The notes under the pieces are model-generated. The model worked only from the letters and a program-made list of their open reading frames with translations. It did not search any database and was not told where the DNA came from. A stretch of DNA of 64,000 nt from Bacteroidota bacterium (lineage in GTDB: Bacteria > Bacteroidota > Bacteroidia > NS11-12g > UBA955): NCBI GenBank assembly GCA_027488835.1, contig JAIYAW010000009.1, forward strand, positions 124,001 to 188,000. Reading direction: 5' to 3'. A program made the position numbers and the translations under genes. Shown one piece after another: positions 1-8,120 of the stretch (the stretch's first letter is position 1; every line of letters begins with the position of its first letter).

Positions 1-117
1 GGGAGTTGGTCCGCTGGTGTTTCAAAATGGCGGAAAAGCCTATCGAGCGTTTTTAGAAGGTAGAATAAAAGAAAATGGCTATATATTAATACTGCACCTT
101 AGCAATTTAGAACTTAA

Positions 118-675
118 AAGTGCAATCACCCAATAGTTTCCTTTAGCGCTTATGATTTTGATGATAAGAATATTAAAAAATATGGTCTTATCTATAACGT
201 TCATGTTGTGAGACAAGCCGAATCTGTTGTTCCTAAAGGTACGAGATTGGCTACCTGTGATGATTGGTGTGACTTAATTGACACTTTAGGTAGCAATGAC
301 CCTAAAGATAAATATTCTCAAAGCGAAGTGCTGCTTAAACTTAAATCAGATAAGGGTTGGGTTGGGAAAATAATTTGGAACTCCCTAGAGGGCGAGGAAT
401 GGAAAACCTTAACCAATCCATTAACAGGTACAAATGAATCTGGGTTTACGGCTCTTCCTGGTGGATATAAAGACTCTGATATGTTTGGCGATAAAATATT
501 CTATGAAAAGGGTAAAGGTGTAAGTTGGTGGACATTGGATTTTGCAAATCCTCATGTGTCTGCTAATGATAAAAATAAATTTGGATTATTTAACACATCC
601 AATGCTGATCGTTTTTTTGATCTGAAAAATTCACATTACAAGTTGGGTCGCTACATTCGACTTGTAAAATTGTAA
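118..675 (+). CDS. FISUMP-type domain protein, 5'-incomplete or decayed
   Basis: The frame shows the order of motifs of the Fibrobacter succinogenes major paralogous (FISUMP) domain: a YGLIYN block, then a PKGTRLATCDDW block resembling the usual PEGWHVPTDAEW, then GTNESGFTALPGGY, then a WW pair and a final YIRLVK in place of the usual SVRCVKD. Such domains occur in secreted or surface proteins of Bacteroidota; their function is unknown. The frame is open from about 118, upstream of the first possible start (GTG at 208), and homology-like residues precede that GTG. No signal peptide or ATG is visible and in-frame stops lie just upstream (115-117). A different frame is open over 2-136. I infer a truncated or frameshifted remnant rather than an intact gene. 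Confidence 0.55.
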   Translation, partial: KCNHPIVSFSAYDFDDKNIKKYGLIYNVHVVRQAESVVPKGTRLATCDDWCDLIDTLGSNDPKDKYSQSEVLLKLKSDKGWVGKIIWNSLEGEEWKTLTNPLTGTNESGFTALPGGYKDSDMFGDKIFYEKGKGVSWWTLDFANPHVSANDKNKFGLFNTSNADRFFDLKNSHYKLGRYIRLVKL

Positions 676-719
676 TGTGAAATTTATTTTAACAATGAAT
701 TATTTAAATTAAGCTTCAT

Positions 720-1184
720 TTGAGAACAATAAATGTAAATGTAGAGGGCGATTACGAAAGTGGTTGCTTTACCATGTTTTCTGTAAGGCTAGAGAGCAAT
801 GGTATAAGTTTACCCATTTTTTTAACGGCAAAACAAACCAATTTAGCGATCTATTTTGATGACGCATTTGAACCTATTTTGGGTTTGCGCAATATTTTAT
901 TAGAAAGTGGTTTTAACATTAATCAAACAATTGAAATAATTAATGGAGATGATTCTGAAGATCAAATGCAGTTTGTAAAAGATTTCAATAGAACATCTAT
1001 AGGATGGAGTGAAGAAATCCAGCCTATTAAAATGACTTTTTCAGATAATAAAAATCCTGATAACAGCAATATAATTATGGAATCTTGCGGTGATGGATAC
1101 ACTTTTACCATTTTTACCGAAACTAATGATCAAACACCAATAAAAATGATGAATACTCTGAAATTAATTCTTTCGCAAGATTAA
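720..1184 (+). CDS. Hypothetical protein, 154 residues
   Basis: I do not recognise this protein. It is acidic, has no signal peptide or membrane segment, and is rich in short alternating hydrophobic stretches that suggest a beta-rich soluble fold. The only start giving full length is TTG at 720; the first in-frame ATG (near 774) would remove about 18 residues. It follows the FISUMP remnant by 44 bases in the same direction and has no obvious promoter or terminator. Together with the repeats behind it, it probably belongs to an accessory segment. It could be an immunity-type or orphan protein, but nothing in the sequence proves that. Confidence 0.4.
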   Translation: MRTINVNVEGDYESGCFTMFSVRLESNGISLPIFLTAKQTNLAIYFDDAFEPILGLRNILLESGFNINQTIEIINGDDSEDQMQFVKDFNRTSIGWSEEIQPIKMTFSDNKNPDNSNIIMESCGDGYTFTIFTETNDQTPIKMMNTLKLILSQD

Positions 1185-1402
1185 TATTTAGTTGGTAATT
1201 TGTATTGTAAAACTTAAAATTCATAGTGAATTGCCGATTAAGTAGAATAAACGAAAGTAAAAAAATCACACAATCCAAACTACAATTACAAATTTACTCA
1301 TCATTAATTTCCAACCTGTATTTAGTGATAAACTAATCACTTGTTTTTGCTGTTTTCGCTACTGATATGTAGAATTTTGTTTATTGAGTTTTTTGCTCGG
1401 AT

Positions 1403-1658
1403 TACTCGCTTCGCTCAAGCAGAGCTTGGCTCCGCATGAAGCAGGGATTACTCGCTTCGCTCGTGATCCCCAGGTTGGAGAGCGGCTAACCATATCCCGG
1501 ATTACTCGCTTCTCTCGTGATCCCCAGGTGGGGAGAGCTGTTAACCAATTGCAAAGCCAAACTGCTACGCAGTTTTAGTTTTTTTGTTTATACGCCTGCA
1601 CCCAAGCGGGGCTTGGCTCCGCATGAAGTAGGGAGTACTCGCTTCGCTCGTGATCCCC
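1403..1658 (+). repeat. Four copies of a 13-23 bp repeat next to tRNA-Ser
   Basis: The core TACTCGCTTCGCTC recurs at about 1403, 1449, 1503 (one mismatch) and 1636. The last three copies continue as GTGATCCCC. A second word, GCTTGGCTCCGCATGAAG, occurs at 1424 and 1611. Together they define two longer units, about 1424-1585 and 1611-1719, each ending in AACCAATTGCAAAGCC plus a hairpin and T-run. The first unit carries an extra 54-base internal duplication. The stretch 1185-1383 before it holds nothing I can recognise. The short ORFs across this stretch follow the repeats and are not convincing genes. Confidence 0.75.
1553..1585 (+). terminator. Terminator-like hairpin in first repeat unit
   Basis: An imperfect stem built on AAACTGC and GCAGTTTT is followed by a run of seven T. 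It is the counterpart of the better hairpin at 1685-1719 and may be decayed. Confidence 0.4.
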
Positions 1659-1684
1659 AAGTGGGTGAGCTGCTAACCAATTGC

Positions 1685-1719
1685 AAAGCCAAGCTGCGAA
1701 GCAGCTTTGGCTTTTTTTT
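1685..1719 (+). terminator. Rho-independent terminator-like hairpin, second repeat unit
   Basis: The stem AAGCCAAGCTGC pairs with GCAGCTTTGGCTT (one bulge) around a GAA loop and is followed by eight T. It would end rightward transcription coming from the 1-1200 genes before it enters the opposing tRNA. Confidence 0.65.
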
Positions 1720-1761
1720 GCGCATTGTTCGCTTGAGCAGAGCTCAGACTCTCATGCGCAT

Positions 1762-1788
1762 AAAAAAAGCCCCACTTCGTGGGGCTTT
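1762..1788 (-). terminator. Terminator of tRNA-Ser
   Basis: Read on the minus strand, AAAGCCCCAC, a short loop and GTGGGGCTTT are followed by a run of T about a dozen bases behind the tRNA. It is a strong, well-formed stem. Confidence 0.85.
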
Positions 1789-1800
1789 GCAATTGGTTGC

Positions 1801-1886
1801 GGAGGGAGGGGGATTCGAACCCCCGGAACAGTTTCCCGTTCGTCAGTTTAGCAAACTGGTGGTTTCAGCCACTCACCCATCTCTCC
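1801..1886 (-). tRNA. tRNA-Ser (anticodon GCT)
   Basis: The minus strand folds as a class II tRNA: a seven-base acceptor stem (GGAGAGA with the CCTCCC side), D-arm GGGTGAGTGGCTGAAACC, anticodon stem around loop TTGCTAA giving anticodon GCT (AGC/AGU serine codons), a long variable arm, and the T-arm GGGGGTTCGAATCCCCC. CCA is not encoded. It has its own promoter on the right and a terminator on the left. Its 3' end faces the repeat array at 1403-1798, so this tRNA is a candidate integration target. Confidence 0.95.
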
Positions 1887-1896
1887 AACAGGACTG

Positions 1897-1928
1897 CAAA
1901 TATAGTATTTTGTTTTTTATTATTTCAA
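1897..1928 (-). promoter_or_regulatory. Promoter of tRNA-Ser
   Basis: On the minus strand TATATTTG (1897-1904) matches the Bacteroidota element TAnnTTTG. A TTG lies about 21 bases further upstream. The element continues as GCAGTCCTGTT, nearly identical to the sequence behind the tRNA-Leu promoter at 33984-34014. Confidence 0.7.
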
Positions 1929-2002
1929 GAAATTCAGCAAGTTTTCAAGAAAATAGAAGAGCATATTATTTTAACTCTTTCTAAACCTAATATTTGCAAT
2001 TT

Positions 2003-2950
2003 TTATATTTTGTAAGAAATAGACAATAATGGCAACGGATAATAGGCTTTCCATTTTTTTGTATAAGTGTTCGGACGGAAAACTCCAGTAGAGGGATTAT
2101 AATAACCATCGTCATTTGAAACATCTTCTTTAAATCCCAATGCCAACAACGCGATATCAAAAGTAGCCTTTCTACCGCTGTATAACCTCAAAGCAGGTCC
2201 ACCCATGAAAAATGGGTCCCCACTGTTGGGTTGGCAGTACCAAAATTCGCCCATCACACTTGCGTGTTCGCCAATTCTGTGCACTCCCGATAGTGTGGCT
2301 ATGGAAATGCCATCGCGCTCGTATGATCCATATCCAACATTTAAACTTACATTCGATTCCGAAGTTCCGTATGTTCCTGATGCAAATCCCAATGAAACAA
2401 CATTGTCATCTGTAATGTATAATTTACCAACTTGTCCTCCAACTGCAACGTTAAAGTTATCATCAACTGGAATGGTATATTTCAAATTGAGCATGGTTGG
2501 CGCCAAAAGCCATGAGGTAGTAATTCCTGCCGAGAAATTATCTGTAATGCCATACTGCATTTGAAAGATTAAAAAATAAAACCAATTCATGTAGCCTTCA
2601 CCTTTTTTTAAAGCTATTGCTGAGGGGCTAAATAAATATCTTGAGGGATGGGGGTTTGAGTGAAATATGTTATTTCCAATCACATTGTTTTTGGTTGCAA
2701 TGTCCAAACTTTTAATGGCATACTTTGGTAAAATAACCTTCCCTTTGTTCTTGTCCATGATAACCACCTCACGTCCATCGTCGGAAATTATTTTTCCAAT
2801 AAATTCACCACCATCATTGGTTGTAATTAAGTAAATGGTATCGTTCTTTTGAAATGTATCGGTTTGTGCCTTTGCATCAGCAGAAAGGCATAAAAGCATC
2901 ATCGATACTAGAATTGTTTTTAAGGCCCGTTTGAATTTGTTGTTTTTCAT
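2003..2950 (-). CDS. Secreted, probably outer-membrane beta-barrel protein
   Basis: The 315-residue product starts with a clear signal peptide (basic start, hydrophobic stretch about residues 11-25, AKAQ cleavage region near residue 29). Residues about 40-90 form a small beta-rich region (DTIYLITTNDGGEFIGK-type) often found in front of barrels in Bacteroidota secreted proteins. From about residue 105 on, alternating hydrophobic strands with many Gly and aromatic residues, ending in a hydrophobic C-terminal strand, suggest an outer-membrane barrel. I recognise no specific family. The gene stands alone, with tRNA-Ser downstream and thrS divergent upstream. The function is unknown. Confidence 0.75.
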   Translation of the reverse strand: MKNNKFKRALKTILVSMMLLCLSADAKAQTDTFQKNDTIYLITTNDGGEFIGKIISDDGREVVIMDKNKGKVILPKYAIKSLDIATKNNVIGNNIFHSNPHPSRYLFSPSAIALKKGEGYMNWFYFLIFQMQYGITDNFSAGITTSWLLAPTMLNLKYTIPVDDNFNVAVGGQVGKLYITDDNVVSLGFASGTYGTSESNVSLNVGYGSYERDGISIATLSGVHRIGEHASVMGEFWYCQPNSGDPFFMGGPALRLYSGRKATFDIALLALGFKEDVSNDDGYYNPSTGVFRPNTYTKKWKAYYPLPLLSISYKI

Positions 2951-3172
2951 ATTTGCAATTAAATTGAATGATTAGTTTTCGAAATTAAGTACTAAATGCC
3001 TCAATGATTTATTAAAAAATAATAATTTCTTATATTTTTTTAAGGCCAAGCCGTAATTTTATTTCGTGGATTTTTATTTATCGCACAATTATCCCTCAAA
3101 ATTATAAAATTTTCTGATTATTATCATACTTGCTGAAGTTATTTCTTATGCTTTGTTTCATTGACTTATCAA

Positions 3173-3204
3173 TTTGTTTTAACCAAAAAAAATGACGATT
3201 TTTG
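3173..3204 (+). promoter_or_regulatory. Probable thrS operon promoter
   Basis: TTTG at 3173-3176 and GATTTTTG at 3197-3204 (one mismatch to TAnnTTTG) are 20 bases apart. Transcription would begin near 3210, upstream of the ATG at 3233 and downstream of the alternative TTG at 3161, which supports the ATG as start. Confidence 0.5.
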
Positions 3205-3232
3205 TAGCTTATTTATCTTTATTAGTTCATTC

Positions 3233-5158
3233 ATGGAAATTAAAATAACCCTTCCCGACGGTGCCCAACGCAACTACCCCAAAGGGGTAACTGCAATGGA
3301 AATTGCGCTGTCAATTAGCGAAGGACTCGCGAGAAATGTGTTGTCGGCAAAAGTTAACGGCAAGGTTCAAGATGCCTCTTTGCCAATCAACGAAGATGCA
3401 GAATTCGCTTTGTTAACGTGGAAGGATGATGAAGGTAAGCAAACTTATTGGCATTCTTCTGCCCATCTATTGGCTGAAGCCATTGAGGCTCTCTATCCAG
3501 GAGTGAAATTGGCTATTGGTCCTCCAATTGCCAATGGCTTTTACTACGATATCGACTTTTTAGATCATAAATTTACCTCTGAAGAATTTGACAAGGTAGA
3601 AAAGAAAATGGCAGAATTGGCAAAAGCCAATACCGAATTTGTGCGTTCTGAGGTGTCAAAAGCGGAGGCAATTGCCTATTTTACTGAGAAAAATGATCCC
3701 TACAAATTAGAACTGATTGAGGGATTAGAAGACGGTCAAATTACATTTTACAAACAAGGTAATTTTACAGATTTATGTCGTGGGCCCCATATTCCCAATA
3801 CCGGTCATATCAAATCAATCAAATTACTCAGTGTTGCCGGAGCCTATTGGAGAGGAAATGAAAACAACAAACAATTAACCAGAATATATGCCATCACTTT
3901 TCCTAAAAAAGCGGAATTAGATGAGTATTTATTGATGGTTGAGGAAGCAAAAAAACGCGACCATAGAAAATTAGGTAAAGAATTAGAAATATTTACCTTC
4001 GATGATGACGTAGGACCAGGATTGCCCTTGTGGTTACCAAATGGGGCAGCCATGATTGAAGTTCTTGAGGGATACGCAAAGAAAACAGAGCGATTGGCTG
4101 GATATGAAAGGGTGAAAACTCCACATATTGCGCGCGAAAGCATGTATTTAAAAAGCGGTCATTTGCCTTATTATAAAGACAGTATGTTTCCGGCAATGGA
4201 AATTGATGGTGTGAACTATTATTTAAAGGCAATGAACTGCCCACATCACCATAAAATATTTGATGCATTGCCAAGATCATACAAAGATTTACCAATTCGT
4301 TTGGCTGAATACGGTACCTGCTACCGTTATGAGCAAAGTGGTGAATTGTTTGGATTGATGCGTGTGAGAAGTTTGCAAATGAACGATGCCCATATATATT
4401 GTATGGAAAAACAGTTCGAGCAAGAATTCAGAGCGGTTAATGCATTGTATTTAGAGTATTTCGAAAAATTTGGAATTGAGAAGTATGTGATGCGTTTTAG
4501 CAAGCATGATCCTGCCAAATTGGGTAAGAAGTATATCGACATGCCTGAACTTTGGTTGAAAACTGAGGCCATGGTAAAAGGGGTGTTGGATAGCATGAAT
4601 GTAAATTATGTTGAAGTAGCAGATGAAGCTGCTTTCTATGGTCCTAAAATCGATATCCAGGTTTGGAGTGCAATTGGCAGAGAATTTACATTGGCAACAA
4701 ACCAAGTTGATTTTGCGCAAGCAGAAAGATTTAACTTGAGTTTTACAAATGAGAAAAACGAAAAAGAACGTCCAATTATCATTCACAGGGCACCGTTAAG
4801 TACCCACGAGAGGTTTATTGGATTTTTGTTAGAGCACTATGCTGGAAATTTCCCAGTTTGGTTGGCCCCACGCCAAGTAATTGTATTGCCAATTTCAGAT
4901 AAATACGCAGATTATGCAGAAGAGGTTGTAAAATTCCTAAAAAAGAACGATATTCGCGCCCTCATCGATCACAGATCTGAAAAAGCGGGTAAGAAAATCC
5001 GTGATGCTGAAATTGCCAAAATCCCTTATATGTTAATAGTTGGGGACAAAGAACAGACACAAAATGAGGTGTCAGTTCGTAAGCACGGAGGCGAAGATTT
5101 AGGGTCAATGAGCCTTCAGCAATTTGCTGAACAAATAATAAATGAAGCCAGATACTAG
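3233..5158 (+). CDS. thrS: Threonine--tRNA ligase
   Basis: ThrRS charges tRNA-Thr with threonine in the cytoplasm. From the ATG at 3233 the protein has 641 residues, the usual bacterial length. It shows an N-terminal TGS domain ([10 protein letters not shown] start), the editing domain with its HSSAH motif, the class II catalytic core with the AMNCPHHH zinc-ligand region and [11 protein letters not shown], and a C-terminal anticodon-binding domain ([13 protein letters not shown]). An upstream TTG would add 24 hydrophobic residues and lies before the likely promoter, so I reject it. It is the first gene of the conserved thrS-infC-rpmI-rplT translation operon and overlaps infC by 17 bases. Confidence 0.97.
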   Translation: MEIKITLPDGAQRNYPKGVTAMEIALSISEGLARNVLSAKVNGKVQDASLPINEDAEFALLTWKDDEGKQTYWHSSAHLLAEAIEALYPGVKLAIGPPIANGFYYDIDFLDHKFTSEEFDKVEKKMAELAKANTEFVRSEVSKAEAIAYFTEKNDPYKLELIEGLEDGQITFYKQGNFTDLCRGPHIPNTGHIKSIKLLSVAGAYWRGNENNKQLTRIYAITFPKKAELDEYLLMVEEAKKRDHRKLGKELEIFTFDDDVGPGLPLWLPNGAAMIEVLEGYAKKTERLAGYERVKTPHIARESMYLKSGHLPYYKDSMFPAMEIDGVNYYLKAMNCPHHHKIFDALPRSYKDLPIRLAEYGTCYRYEQSGELFGLMRVRSLQMNDAHIYCMEKQFEQEFRAVNALYLEYFEKFGIEKYVMRFSKHDPAKLGKKYIDMPELWLKTEAMVKGVLDSMNVNYVEVADEAAFYGPKIDIQVWSAIGREFTLATNQVDFAQAERFNLSFTNEKNEKERPIIIHRAPLSTHERFIGFLLEHYAGNFPVWLAPRQVIVLPISDKYADYAEEVVKFLKKNDIRALIDHRSEKAGKKIRDAEIAKIPYMLIVGDKEQTQNEVSVRKHGGEDLGSMSLQQFAEQIINEARY

Positions 5159-5696
5159 ACCAAGAAGACCTCATAGGAGGGAAGAATTACACAAAATCAA
5201 TGAAAAGATTTTGGCAACCGAAGTGCGCGTCGTTGGTGATGGCGTAGAGGTTGATATTTATCCTGTAGCCAAAGCAATTGAAATGGCTTACGAACAGGGG
5301 TTAGATCTAGTTGAAATTAGTCCGAATGCAGTTCCACCAGTTTGTAAAATTGTTGATTACAAAAAATATCTTTACGAACAAAAGAAAAAGCAAAAAGAAC
5401 TAAAGGCCAATTCTATTAAGCAAGAAGTAAAAGAGATTCGTTTTGGACCAAATACCGACGAGCACGACGTGAACTTCAAATTAAAACATGCACGTACTTT
5501 CCTTGAAGACGGAAATAAAGTAAGGGCTTATGTTTTCTTTAGGGGTAGAACAATTATCTATATTGAGCGTGGTGTGAATTTGTTAATGGGCTTTGCCAAT
5601 GTATTAATTGACGAAGGAGTAGCTCGTTTAGAAGCTGAACCAAAACAAGAAGGAAAAAAGGTTGCCATCATGTTGGCTCCCAAAGGAAAAAAATAA
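5142..5696 (+). CDS. infC: Translation initiation factor IF-3
   Basis: IF-3 binds the 30S subunit, prevents premature joining with 50S and checks start-codon pairing. The 184-residue product has the N-domain ([19 protein letters not shown]), the lysine-rich linker (about 85-100) and the C-domain ([40 protein letters not shown]). It begins with ATG inside the end of thrS. In enteric bacteria infC is autoregulated through an AUU start; the ATG here argues against that exact mechanism. It is followed by rpmI after 24 bases. Confidence 0.97.
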   Translation: MKPDTRPRRPHRREELHKINEKILATEVRVVGDGVEVDIYPVAKAIEMAYEQGLDLVEISPNAVPPVCKIVDYKKYLYEQKKKQKELKANSIKQEVKEIRFGPNTDEHDVNFKLKHARTFLEDGNKVRAYVFFRGRTIIYIERGVNLLMGFANVLIDEGVARLEAEPKQEGKKVAIMLAPKGKK

Positions 5697-5720
5697 TTTA
5701 AAAAATTTAAAAGTACGTAT

Positions 5721-5921
5721 ATGCCTAAAATGAAAACAAACTCCAGCGCTAAAAAAAGATTTAGAGTTACTGGAACTGGTAAAGTGAAAAGATCAAAAGC
5801 GTTCAAAAATCACATTTTGACCAAAAAGTCTACCAAACGTAAACGCGCATTGGGCAATGATGCCATAGTAAATGATCGCGATATGAGCAACGTGAAATTC
5901 ATGTTACGCATAGGAAAATAA
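5721..5921 (+). CDS. rpmI: 50S ribosomal protein bL35
   Basis: A 66-residue, very basic protein with the bL35 signature [14 protein letters not shown] at the start, [15 protein letters not shown] in the middle, and the expected full length. It is a structural part of the large ribosomal subunit. It sits between infC and rplT as in most bacteria and is probably co-transcribed and translated with them. Confidence 0.97.
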   Translation: MPKMKTNSSAKKRFRVTGTGKVKRSKAFKNHILTKKSTKRKRALGNDAIVNDRDMSNVKFMLRIGK

Positions 5922-5991
5922 AACTAAAAAAAAACTTTGGCCGGAGCCATAAAGTGTTTCACAACCGCTCAAGCCACTAAACTAAAATAAT

Positions 5992-6342
5992 ATGCCAAGA
6001 TCCGTCAACAATGTAGCCAGTAGGGCTCGTAGAAAAAAGGTTCTAAAATTAGCGAAAGGTAATTTTGGAAGAAGAAAGAATGTTTGGACCGTTGCCAAAA
6101 ACACGGTTGAAAAAGGTTTAACTTATGCATACCGCGATCGTAGAGCCAAAAAGCGCGAATTCCGCTCTCTTTGGATCCAACGTATCAACGCTGCTTGCCG
6201 TTTGAACGGTGTAAGTTACTCTAAATTTATGGGTAAATTGAACAGCAGTGCTGTTGAAATTAACCGCAAAGTGTTAGCAGATTTGGCTATGCACGATGAG
6301 GCTGGTTTCAAAGCAATCTTTAATCAAATTATGAACGGTTAA
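5992..6342 (+). CDS. rplT: 50S ribosomal protein bL20
   Basis: A 116-residue basic protein with the bL20 signature ([48 protein letters not shown]). bL20 is an early-assembly large-subunit protein and in several bacteria represses its own operon. The 70-base gap before it contains a GC-richer stretch (GGCCGGAGCC) that might fold, but I cannot show an L20 site. It is the last gene of the operon and is followed by a strong terminator. Confidence 0.97.
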   Translation: MPRSVNNVASRARRKKVLKLAKGNFGRRKNVWTVAKNTVEKGLTYAYRDRRAKKREFRSLWIQRINAACRLNGVSYSKFMGKLNSSAVEINRKVLADLAMHDEAGFKAIFNQIMNG

Positions 6343-6359
6343 ACAACCGTTTGATATTG

Positions 6360-6391
6360 AAAAGCCCCGGTTTTTATCGGGGCTTTTTTAT
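6360..6391 (+). terminator. Terminator of the thrS-infC-rpmI-rplT operon
   Basis: AAAAGCCCCG, a short T-rich loop and CGGGGCTTTTTT form a strong hairpin 18 bases behind the rplT stop. Confidence 0.9.
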
Positions 6392-6431
6392 TTTACAATA
6401 ATGGCAAACCTTTTGCTATACTAAAACGTCT

Positions 6432-7340
6432 ATGAAAAGTATGAAATTGTTTTTTGTGTGTTGCTCAGCCTTCTTAATCTGTACATTTTCGTTTGGTCAG
6501 CTTACAGCAAATAAGTTTGTTGTATCTACCGATATACTCTCACACAAGAAAGTGGTGTTCCAAAGAATCGTTCAGCAATACATTACAAACGAAAATCAAT
6601 ATATATTAGAAGCCAAAAGCGATACTACCTATCTGATTTTTAAACGCGATTCAACTGATAAAATGATTTATCATGCTGCATATTTTACCGATCAATTGGG
6701 TAAGAATAGATTCACAAATACCAATGCCATTGAAAAAAAGTCCCTCAAAATTAAATTTAATAAAAAAGGGAAAATAACACAACTTTTAAATTGGAAAGAA
6801 TTCCGTGATGAATTTGTAAGCGGGTTTTCTGTGAATGTTAGGGCAAATCAAATGACAGGTGAGGAGTTCGATTTTAATAAAAACAGGGTGAATAACGAAG
6901 CGGTTATTCGTAGAATGGCTATGGAAGACATTGGATACATGTTTTCGTTGAATGGGGATACATTTGCTGAGGATATTGAATATCTCAGGGTGAAAGCCGT
7001 GAGAGACCCATTTAGCTCTGAGGATATGCAACTTTTGGGGAATTTAAAAATGAAGAAACCCGAGGGTACTCAAAATACCATTGTTTTTAATGCCGTAAAT
7101 AAAGTGGGCCCCAAAGAAAAGCAGTTACTCATGGAAGAGTGTCGCGAATATCTCCAGAAAAATAACACAGATAAATCTGCACAAACGGAGTTGAAGGGAG
7201 TTAGTTTAAATTCTGAACAGGAATATACTTACAATTTCGCTCAAAAAAGAATGTTGAAGATTACATTCTCAGATGTATTGGTTGTGAATTTCCAATCAAG
7301 GGGAAATATTCGATACTTTACCCTTTTTGATTTCGATTAA
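6432..7340 (+). CDS. Secreted hypothetical protein, 302 residues
   Basis: The start MKSMKLFFVCCSAFLICTFSFGQ is a clear signal peptide ending near residue 23. The mature part is mixed alpha/beta with many charged residues and no Cys, no barrel-like pattern and no repeats. I recognise no family. It has no close operon partner: a terminator precedes it and a promoter for the phosphate genes follows. Secretion to the periplasm or outer membrane is the only role that can be supported. Confidence 0.75.
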   Translation: MKSMKLFFVCCSAFLICTFSFGQLTANKFVVSTDILSHKKVVFQRIVQQYITNENQYILEAKSDTTYLIFKRDSTDKMIYHAAYFTDQLGKNRFTNTNAIEKKSLKIKFNKKGKITQLLNWKEFRDEFVSGFSVNVRANQMTGEEFDFNKNRVNNEAVIRRMAMEDIGYMFSLNGDTFAEDIEYLRVKAVRDPFSSEDMQLLGNLKMKKPEGTQNTIVFNAVNKVGPKEKQLLMEECREYLQKNNTDKSAQTELKGVSLNSEQEYTYNFAQKRMLKITFSDVLVVNFQSRGNIRYFTLFDFD

Positions 7341-7415
7341 TTACGCTAGCTTTCCTACAATGTTAAGTTTGTGTTATATGTGCATGAGGTTAACATAAAT
7401 ATTGGGCTTTGTGAG

Positions 7416-7423
7416 TAGTTTTG
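7416..7423 (+). promoter_or_regulatory. Probable promoter of the phosphate transport pair
   Basis: TAGTTTTG fits TAnnTTTG and lies 37 bases before the ATG at 7461. No convincing -33 TTG is present at the usual distance. I see no clear Pho box. Confidence 0.4.
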
Positions 7424-7460
7424 TTTGAAATTATAAATCAAGTAAAACAACAAAATTCCT

Positions 7461-8108
7461 ATGGCCATTAATAACATTTTGAGTATTTTTTTACCTAAAG
7501 ACAAGATTTTTTACAATTTGTTTGAACAAACCGCTGAAAACGTAACTTTAATGGGTAAATTACTGAAGGAATATGTATATGAATCTGATCCTGCTAAGCG
7601 TTTGCAATTGAGCAAAGACATTGAAGATTTAGAGCATAAAAATGATGAAGTAACCCACAATATTTTTACAGAATTGGGTAAAAACTTTATTACTCCGTTT
7701 GACCGTGAAGATATTCACTATTTAGCAACTGCAATGGATGATGTTGCCGACTATATTTATGCTTCATGTAAGAAAATCCAATTTCATGGTGTTGATCCTA
7801 ACGATCAAGGAATTCAAAATTTGGCTGATATTATCATGCAAGGTGCAATTGAAGTGGGTAAAGCAGTAATGCAATTGCGTGAATTAAAGCGTCCAGAAAA
7901 AATCATGGAAAGTTTGGTCAAAATTAATAGTCTTGAAAATCATGCCGACAACGTGTTTGACATGAGTATTAAGAACCTATTTGATAACGAAAATGATTTT
8001 AAAAACTTGATTCGCCGTCGTGAAGTGTATACAGTGATGGAAGTAGCAACAGACAAGTGTGAAGATGTTGCAAATGTGATTGAAACAATTATTGTTAAAT
8101 ACGCTTAA
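7461..8108 (+). CDS. DUF47/PhoU-like phosphate transport accessory protein
   Basis: The 215-residue, mostly helical protein matches the DUF47 (PF01865) family, related to PhoU: an N-terminal helix with DKIFYNLFEQ, then acidic helices with DIEDLEHKNDEVTH and FITPFDREDIHYLA, then a second bundle with ENHADN, VYTVMEVATDKCEDVANVIE. In many bacteria such proteins are encoded with low-affinity phosphate transporters and are thought to regulate them through metal-binding acidic motifs. Here it is 12 bases upstream of a PiT gene, which supports this role. Confidence 0.9.
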   Translation: MAINNILSIFLPKDKIFYNLFEQTAENVTLMGKLLKEYVYESDPAKRLQLSKDIEDLEHKNDEVTHNIFTELGKNFITPFDREDIHYLATAMDDVADYIYASCKKIQFHGVDPNDQGIQNLADIIMQGAIEVGKAVMQLRELKRPEKIMESLVKINSLENHADNVFDMSIKNLFDNENDFKNLIRRREVYTVMEVATDKCEDVANVIETIIVKYA

Positions 8109-8120
8109 TATTTTACAACG

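Larger units (their letters stand above)
1675..1798. repeat. Imperfect inverted repeat enclosing two back-to-back hairpins
   Basis: AACCAATTGCAAAGCC at 1675-1690 is exactly inverted at 1783-1798. Inside, a T-run followed by GCGCAT (about 1712-1725) is mirrored by ATGCGCA plus an A-run (about 1754-1768). Each arm holds its own GC-rich hairpin with a different stem sequence, so the two terminators point toward each other. The right arm abuts the 3' end of the tRNA-Ser gene. A third copy of the arm word lies at 1543-1558. Confidence 0.7.

Noticed and set aside
1403-1719. CRISPR array
   Set aside because: Repeat spacing is irregular, repeats are nested and contain terminator hairpins, spacers are not uniform, and no cas gene is near.
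1384-2015. Three short plus-strand ORFs (1384-1578, 1517-1984, 1779-2015)
   Set aside because: They read through the repeats, hairpins and the opposing tRNA-Ser gene; their peptides repeat because the DNA repeats.
3161-3232. Upstream TTG start for thrS
   Set aside because: It lies before the likely promoter and would add 24 hydrophobic residues to a family that starts at the TGS domain.
5922-5991. rplT leader as an L20 autoregulatory RNA
   Set aside because: The 70 bases are GC-richer in part, but no convincing L20-binding pseudoknot or pairing with a distant site could be shown.
6786-7031. Minus-strand ORF within the 6432 gene
   Set aside because: The plus-strand frame has a signal peptide and full length; the minus-strand one has no features.
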